64,000 nucleotides of DNA from Scolanthus callimorphus. Lineage: Eukaryota; Cnidaria; Anthozoa; Actiniaria; Edwardsiidae. The translations under genes and the position numbers were made by a program. Location of the stretch: contig CM066912.1 in the NCBI GenBank assembly GCA_033964015.1, positions 29,412,532 to 29,476,531 of the forward strand. The letters are read 5' to 3'. Under the pieces are notes generated by a model. The model made no database searches, was not told the DNA's origin, and saw nothing but the letters and a program-made list of their open reading frames with translations. Numbering within the stretch: position 1 is the stretch's first letter; each line of letters begins with the position of its first letter. Below, piece by piece: positions 47,801-56,800 of this stretch.

Positions 47801-50800
47801 TATATACAAAATGTGCCCATTCGGCTATGAATTGAGTTTCCAAACATCTAACAAAATAACTTACAACTATCAAGTCATTTTACAGACAATGAGAAATCAT
47901 TTTCTTAATTTACAAATAACAATCGCATGTAAAAAGTTCTAGATAAATCTAAGTAATAGTATTCGAGTAAAATAAAAAATGTGTATATAAGAAATATTCT
48001 ATAAGGCTTACTACCACTCTCTTAGCAGGAATGGGCAGTCGCAAAAAACATCGCACCCCCTCTCCACTTTCGAGGACCCCAGTCACAGCTTCCCACCCTG
48101 GAGTTTTTAACTTGAACCACCCACCCTGGAATTTCGTATTTTAAGGGTGCCCACCCTGGGATTCCAAGCTCTACTTTGACCACCCACCCTGGAATTCCGA
48201 GCTCCATTTTGACACCACCCACCTGGAATTCTTTTTTTTTGCGACTGCCCAATGATATGAAGGTTGAAACAAGGTGGAAAGAAAGACTTACTTTGGTGCT
48301 TTGAACTTGAGGGTGGGTCCTCTCTGTACTGAGAATTTCATCATCTTGGGTTGCTTGGGAGGCTTGGCGGGGGGGCTCTGTGTACACACTGTACCTGTGC
48401 AAGGAGAGTACGGGTTGTATGGATTATAGTAAGATGGAGTCTGGAAGCAGCACTGGCTCTGGCACGGGGAGGCGCAGGTCGAGGACATGGCACAGCTACT
48501 TGGGCAGATGTATTCCGTGGTGGGCTCGCTTCCTGAAATGAAAATATATCAGGGATTAGCTACCTATTTCAATTCCCATTTTATAAAAGATAAAGTTACA
48601 ACTTAAAGTTACAACTTAAGGAGGAAATCGCCTGCAATGCCCGCCATCAATACGGATCGTTTTAAGGATACCTTTTTCATAGAATCATTTTTAAGTATAA
48701 TATTTGTAAATAGTGTACATTTTATATTGATGCCCTTTTTAATAATATTATATATTTATACTTATGTAAATAGCTTTTTATCTAAATTTAATGTAACAAA
48801 AGATATGTAATTTTATCTTCTGATCAATAAAGACAAAGAAGGAACTATAGAGCGGATTTCAGATGAGTGTCAAAAGTAATCGGTTTCTTCGTGCGAAGTT
48901 GGGCGATGCGCTCTCCTATTCTTTTTCTTTAATATTGTTACTGACCTGGCGGTAGAAGTTTGATATCTGTGATCTTCGCCTTCCTGTTCACGGGAGCTGG
49001 CAGTTTGCCTTTTGCCTTCTTCAGTGCATCAAGGATGATATGCGGACAGCTAGCTGGCAGTGTCGGATTCTTTAGATTCTTAACACCGCACTTGATCACG
49101 ACCCTCGCATAAGTTTTGCTTGGCTTAGCTGGAGCCCTAAAATAAATATTTTCAATACTATTAATTTCCGACATGTCTTTGCAAGGAACGTTTCTGATTG
49201 GCTGGAACTTTCCCGCCTTTTTGGGCGCGCGCGCGTGAGACACAGGAAGCCTGAAACAAATACTTTGTTCTATTAAAAAATGTTCATTCTACGTCTTCCC
49301 TGATATTCAAATGAATGAGAGTTTGATGGAAAAACTGGAGGGCAGGATTAAAACTGAGAATGATACTTAAATGCAGAGATTTTTAAAGCCACCTTTAGCA
49401 TCTCATTGACTTAATGCATTCCTCTCATTCTTCATACTGCATGCCTACAACGGTAGATTACTCTGATTTTCACAACTCTTGAAACTTCCAATTTCCGAAC
49501 GCCAATCTTTGTTTTTTTCGCTTGGCTTACGTCCATCAAACCTTTTAAGACCGACGCAAAGTTTCACTTGCAGTTTATGATGGAAAATTTGGTTTTGAAG
49601 CCTAGATAGTCCTTATTTGTTCAAAAAACCTCTCAAAGCCTGCGTGTAATCACCAAGAGCTGTTCACTCGTTTGATTGATGAAAGCCAAACCGCGGTTTG
49701 TTAGCTGGTGTGGAGTTCACAGAATTATGAACATTGCAGTAATGGGAGAAAAAGACTTACTTGGCTTTGGTTTTTTTTCTTTGATTTATCCCCAAACATC
49801 ATGTCATCGTCCATCACCTCATCATCTTCATCATCATCTACCGATGAGGAGGGTGATGGTGATGGTGTAGGGTCGGCGCTTGTTGGGTGATGAGTGGGAG
49901 GACCGGGGGTACCTGTGGGTACATATTCTCGCTTGCCATAGTATTGTGTTCCGTAGTTGCTGGAGCTATAGGGACTAGTGTACGGACTTGCGAGAGGTGT
50001 GACGGCTATCTGAACTTTGGGAGTTGATCTGTTGTTACAGAATAACAGTGGGATTTAGATGAGTGTCATTAATAACAAAGGATACAAAGATGGCTGCCAC
50101 TAGCAAAACAATGGTTTAAAATTAAAATTCTAGCTTTCGCTACGAATAAATTTTAGCGTGGCTCCATAGCTTATCTTCAATAAACTACTGAAAACTTTGG
50201 AACCGTTATGCAAGAGTGCGCAATTATTTCGCTAAACCGCCAGACTAAATGGAACGCGTGGAATCGAGAAGCGCTTTCTTTATTTCGGCTCGGAATAACA
50301 GCGTTTGTATGTAAGTTCAGTGATTGTGAAAATGGTATGTAATTGACCCATCCCCGCAAATTAGCAGTTAAGCGTTGATTGGGCATTCACGCTAAATGTT
50401 CTATGTTCCAGCTAGAATACCCCCTAACTAAGAAATCCTGATAATTTTGGAGAATTCCAATAATTGGGGGCAAAGGTATAGGCCGCTAGAGTTTCGTATT
50501 TTTAGAGATAGCCGTCAGATAGTTCGACATAATCTCCATACAAACACTATAAAAGTATGCAACTTTAGAGGCCTTTTTACTTCGCTCCAAATTAGCGTAT
50601 TACTCCCAGACTTTCAGAATATTTAGTTCCGAGCTATTCTAATGCATGAGCGATTTGAAAAGGAAACCGAAGCATTGTCCAACTGCTAAGATGCAGGGAT
50701 CAGTAATGCAACTTACCGGAGATCCAAGAAGTGACTTTTTGCAAGTATCGCCTCCTTGCTATCTTTGAAAATCTTTTGGAGCTACAAATGAAATATAAAA

Positions 50801-53800
50801 AAGGATAATTTCTTATTGTTCGCTATAGGATTATGAAAATAGTAATACGGCTCCATCTCTGCACTTAATTTTGACATTATATGGTAAAATTACGTCACAG
50901 TCGTATAATAAGCTGTTTGAATGCATATTATCGAGCGTGGCTCGTAGTGTGGTTCTTACCGAATCTGTCAATTTCTTGATCAAATCTTGGTATTTCAGCG
51001 AGGTAACTTGTGTAAAACTGTTGTCGAATGGTATATCTACCTTCAGTGTAATTCGTACAGAATATATCCTGAAAAAATAAGAGATGCAACGTTGTTACTG
51101 TGTTTCCTTTGTCTTTCGGATGTGACAGTATATCCAGGTTCCGTTTGCCTTCAACCCATTGCAATCTTCGTAAAAATATGCAATGGCCTAGATTTCTGAG
51201 GCATATATACTGTACAAGAGCCCTCGTGATTGTAACTTCGCGGCAGCAATTCGCGTCATCTTATGCAGCCGCTTCATCAAGTCTTCCAACCTCTCCTTTT
51301 CTAACCTGTCGTGTATTAAGACCACTTAGTGTACCCCGAGATGAGCAAAAAAACTTTATTCATACCCAGTAAACGAGCAAAAACTGCGACAGCCCCATTT
51401 AGGTTATCTCTTACTAAAGGGAAGAGGAAAATATAAATGGAATATTTGCAAAGCGAATGTGATTTTTATTTTTCTCTTCCGCCTATCGCGATCTACTAGT
51501 TATTAATCTGTAGCCATTATACTCAAGCGATTGATTATGTAACAATCACGGTCACGTGGCGGCCGCTGGCTCCCCGAGGAGAGGACTTCCATTAACCCCC
51601 CTCTAGGGGACGGATTTTGCAATTAGTCATTCGTCGAGACCTTGAAGTGAGCACGCTGGTTTTTCCTTTGACCCTCCTCCTCCCCTAGCCTTCCACATGA
51701 TGGTGATTGCGTTTTGATTGCCCTCACCTTTACTGGGCACTGTAAAAACGACATCTTTGTATTTCGTATTTTCGATTTGGATCAGAAAATTCGAATAAAG
51801 CGGCTTTGGGCTATCGCCCTCAGCCATTTTAACTCCAACAATCGTCTTGTTTTATTCATACCCAGTAAACGAGCAAGAACTGCGACAGCCCCATTTAGGT
51901 TATCTCTTACTAAAGGGAAGAGGAAAATATAAAACTTTCTTTTCTTTAATTAATTTCTTTCTTTGTTGAGTTTGACGAGTTATATATAGAGGATATTACA
52001 CGGTGGCGCGAAGATATGAGGGTTTTTTTTTCGAGTGGCAAGAACAAAGATACAATTCAAAATGGCGGATGGAAAGAGCATTTTAATCGCTTGAATTCCT
52101 GCAAGTTTCGCCAAGATATGACTGTTTTCGAGCAAGTTTTTGCCAAATTATTATTAGATGAAGATCTGCAGTGCCTTCCCAATATGGAAAGCAATACCAG
52201 ATTGGTTTTGACCGTGAGAGCTGACAGCTCCAAAATCGAAAGTTTTCGATTTACATTGTTTGACATGATCCGTCGTTTCGCATATCAAACTCACCAAGCT
52301 TTGACTTTTTGGAGATGAATGGCTTTTTGTCGAAGCACTTTACGTCACTCATTTTGCCAGTGCTGGACGCTAACTTAATAGCAACGCAATTTTGGTTCTT
52401 CCCTTGAGGCTCCCCAGTTTTCCAGTCCAAAGCTGTGATTGGTGCCCCACTAACATATGAGTAGATGCTTTCTTGATTTCTATCATTTAGCCCTAGAATA
52501 AAAATAGAAATAACATTATTAGCGGAGCTCCTTAGAGCGGAGCACCATAGGTAACGCAGGAAGAATACAATAGCTCAAAGTAGAACTCAGGTATAACGAT
52601 CGACTTCATTTTTCATGGTTCAGCGGTATTCCCATTTGGGTATCGCTGGCGCGTCCGTGTCTGCGCGCCCCCACACAGGTAAACCAAGACCCCAACACAG
52701 AAAAATATGTAACCGGGAGCTCCTCTTTTAGCCAGTGGCTAAATCTATATACTAGGACTCACCACTGGGACTCCGGTCGGTCAAACTAAGCACTATATTC
52801 TCCTAACTGACAACAGAGAAGTCATATGCTCTCACTAAGGAGAACCACTACTTAGATCATGAAAGGAAAATCTTTACTGACATTTTCATTATTCAGGGTT
52901 CGTACACGTCCTGGAAATCCTGGAATATCCTGGATTTTCATTTCCTTCCTGGAAAGTCCTTGAATTCTAAGGAAAGTCCTGGAAACTTCTGGAAAAATGT
53001 CTCAACTCGTGTATGGTTGAATCAGTCAGTTTCGTGAATCTGATTTTGGGCTGCAAATTATGACATCCTTCAGACTTATCATGTTTTTGGGGGGAGGGGC
53101 ATTTCTAGTCCTTATTGGTTCTAAAAACCTCTCAAAGTATGTGTGAAATAACCCAGAGCTGTACCCAACTTTGATTGACGGAAGCCAAACCGTGGTTTGT
53201 TAGTTGGCGTAGAGTTCGCAGAATTATGTATCAAAAAAGTTCTCAAAACCTGGCGTGAATTCACCCAGAGCATTTGACTCATTTGATTCATGGACTAAGT
53301 AATACTTACCAAGATCCCTCTCGGGGTCAGAGATTTTTTCTCTTTCTCCGCTTACTAGGGCTAACGCACACATGGGACCATTTCATTAGAACGTTAGCTT
53401 TCACACAAGGTTAATTCCTTTTCTCCACTCTGTTAATACTTACCAAACCACATATCGTTTTTCGCGGCCTTTCCGGCAATGCTTTTTAGAAATTGTATAA
53501 CCTCATAGCTTTTCAGGTCCGCTAACTGGGCGTCCTCTTTTGCAGACTCGAAGACACCGCCCATCCATGTTTTCTTTTTCTTGTTGAGCTTGTAGCAATC
53601 TCCTTTATATTCATGCCATCCCTTTTGACATTTCACTGCAATCAATCAATCAATCAGTCAGTCAGGCCATTTTTCGCAACGCCGTAAATATCATCTGAAA
53701 TTCCGAGTTTCAGGATCCAACCAGAGCGCGCTAGACTACTTGTAGCCCCTTCTTCGGCGTACGTCCGTAAATCGAGGGAAATGTTTTTACCAGTGGCGCG

Positions 53801-56800
53801 CTTCGATTTGTTTACAGTGTCGAGTACTAGTGTCGAGAGGGAGAGACACTTGTAAACAAATCGAAGCACGCCGCGGGTAAAAAAAAGACATTCCCTGGAT
53901 TTACGGACGTTCGCTGAAGAAGGGGTTGCAAGCAGTCTAGAGGGTGCAGGATTGGATATCCACTGATCTGGTGTGAACTGTTTGTCAGAGTAGTCACCGT
54001 CAGTCCTTTCGCTTATGAGTCAGTAAGTGAGTAACTTCTTTCGCTTGTGATTGGATTGGTGTATTTATTCTGATTTCATCATGAACTTCGTTGTTAATAA
54101 TATCTAGGTTGTGTTTGTTCTTAGGTCTTATTTCTTAGTTCTCATTTCATCATGAACTAAAACACGAGCTTACCTCCTTTTTGGTTCGCACAAACATCTG
54201 AAAAACAGAAAGATTGATTATCATTGCGACTGTATGAAATTATTAGGATTGGTATGCGAGTCCACGCTCTCAGATTATTAGGGACTGTGCAATAACTGTC
54301 TGGAGGGGGGGGGGGGGGGTCTTAAATCGAGGGGGGCTAAAGCTACATGTCAGTATAGGAGGATTTCATGTTTACAGTTTGGGCTCATTTGCATAAGCAG
54401 GGTCTTTGATTTTTTTCAGCACTGAATATGAAAAGCGGACAGCAAATAAAACCTACTGAAGGTTAAACATTCAGTTGTAAGGGCGTAGTTAAATGTTCAT
54501 AATAAAACAATTATTGAATTCGGGTTTTTTTGATATCCGGAATAAACAATGTCAGTCAGTGCAATCAAGTTCGGCCTTACGGCCTCGCACTTGTCTCGAC
54601 ATTGTGTATTCCCAATATCACAAAAACCTCATCCAATAACTGCTTTTAGTATAAACCAACTAATGTTCTATTGCAAATCCTGCAATCTGATTGGCTGAGC
54701 TACTAATGGTCAATTTTAGTGATAGACCGTACCTGGCAAAACCACAGCTTTCTTTGCAAGAAAACTTTTTTCAACATAAAATAATGGAATTTATTGCCAA
54801 AACCGTCCAACAAGCTGGTTTATACTAAAACAATTAGACCTCATCCTCATGTGCTATGATATCAATAGACCATTCGGCCTCATGGTCTTTTTAATCGTAT
54901 CTCATTCGGCCTCGAGGTCTAATTTGTTAAATAATCCTCGATTGTTTTAGTGTATACCTGTGTATGGGTGCACGTTGTGAACTGTGTCGGCGTTCAGGGC
55001 TAACCCATCGTAGATAATATGAACGTACACTTTTCCCTTAGCACCTTGGCTACATCCAATACCGACCTCTTTACGCTTGCGCCAAACCATATTGACAAAA
55101 TCTGCATTGCTTGGTTTGATGTCCTTTTTCGCCCAGTTGTAGTTCTGTAGCGTGGAATACGCTCTAATGCATATGTCCCTGATTGCGTCATTCACTGACC
55201 CACCGGCACTGCCATACGTTTGATTTTGTTTTACGTTCTTGTCCGCCTGAACCTTTCCTGCCTTTGCCATTTTACCAGCAAATGATTGAGCGCCAAGTGT
55301 CAAGGTGTTAGACAATTCTAACGGATTAGCAGCGTGATCCTTACGTTTGCGATTGATGTAATCTAACACCTGTTTTTTGCAGGATTCTGTTGGATTGAGA
55401 ATAACGCACTTTAATGGATGATTCCAGCTAACGAATGCGCGCGCAGCATTTCGGTAGTTGTGTTGCATTTGACGAACCAAGGCATTTCTAAGAAACCAAG
55501 GTATTTCTAAGAAACCAAGGCATTTCTAAGAAACCAAGGTATTTCTAAGAAACCAAGGCATTTCTAAGAAACCAAGGCATTTCTAAGAAACCAAGGTATT
55601 TCTAAGAAACCAAGGCATTTCTAAAGAGAGCGCACGTCCATTGCCTTAAAAAGCAAGCGTCTCAATCAGGCGCCATTTCCTAGGCCTTAAAACTGCCGAG
55701 TCCAAAAAGTATTCATTTCCATCGGTTGAAGTTTGAGTTAGGACAGTCAAGAACTAAGTTAGAGTTAATTACCGAGATTCGAGGCAATAACCCCAATACA
55801 TCCCACGGGCCGTAGGCCCGAGGGATGTATTGGGGTTATTGCCGAGAATCGAGGTAATTAACGGACTTAGTTTACAGTTGACAAGGTTTTCAGAAAACAG
55901 GGACAAATGAAATGCATTCTTCTCATTGAATTTAACAGTTTTGAAAAGGAGTACAGTTTACAATTGAAAAAGATAGCGGATTCCAATAGGAACTATTGTT
56001 AGTTATTTAGCTGCTTTCATAGAAGTGGGTTCCCCAGAGAAACTCATTGCAATTAATTTTTACCATGCACAATAAAGTTGTGATGCTGAAGAAAATGAAT
56101 GACAACTTTTATTCAACTATGATTGACAAAGGTTTCCAAACACGAATTACGTCTTTTGTTTTCGTACAACAGCCAGTCCAATCAATCAAGCGGCCTTTTG
56201 TAAAAGCGCAACTCATTAAAGCGCTGTTATTTTGGTCGGTACGTAGCTGCGTAAAGCTCCTCTCTGGTTGGATAATACAACAATACCCTACCTCAACACA
56301 AAGAACGAGGATAATAGACTACAGACAAAAGAACTCCTTTGTAGAACGAAAATAATAGAGACAAAAGCAACTACGTCCTTACTGGTTATTTTCATTTGTA
56401 CCACGCCCTGACAGCTTACAGCTTCTACAGCTCAATTTGCATAACGTTCTGTCTAGCAAAACGGATGGAACTGATTCAAGATGGAGAAACTGAAGGCAAG
56501 TTTCAGGTCTTTTGCGCTCGTTGGTTGCTCTCTACGATTAGATATGCAATTAACTTGGGCATGATTTTATCTGTATTTTCAGGTTTACGTCTTAAACACT
56601 CTATGGGCAATGAGACCAAGCAAGTAGACTGGACAAACGCTTCTCAATATGGTTCAAGTGAAGGCGTTCTCGGAAATCGTGTTCTGTGGCGTTCAACGGG
56701 ATTCGCATAAAGGATAATCAGAAGCAAATATTGTTTATAGACAGACAGTCAGCATAGATGCATAAACTGAGATTATTGGATGTTTTTTTTCTCGGGGTAA

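Noticed and set aside
50960..51068. Alternative exon 8 frame beginning DIFCTNYTEGRYTIRQQF
   Set aside because: It looks protein-like but ends in phase 1, which cannot join exon 9; the other frame joins exon 9 exactly.
55387..55480. Extension of the SCP open frame upstream of the chosen exon start
   Set aside because: Only the acceptor at 55387 gives the phase required by exon 3; the upstream frame lacks an ATG and runs into the minisatellite.
56396..56710. 104-codon plus-strand frame in NOWA intron 3
   Set aside because: No family resemblance, no splice signals that extend it, antisense to a long intron; likely chance.
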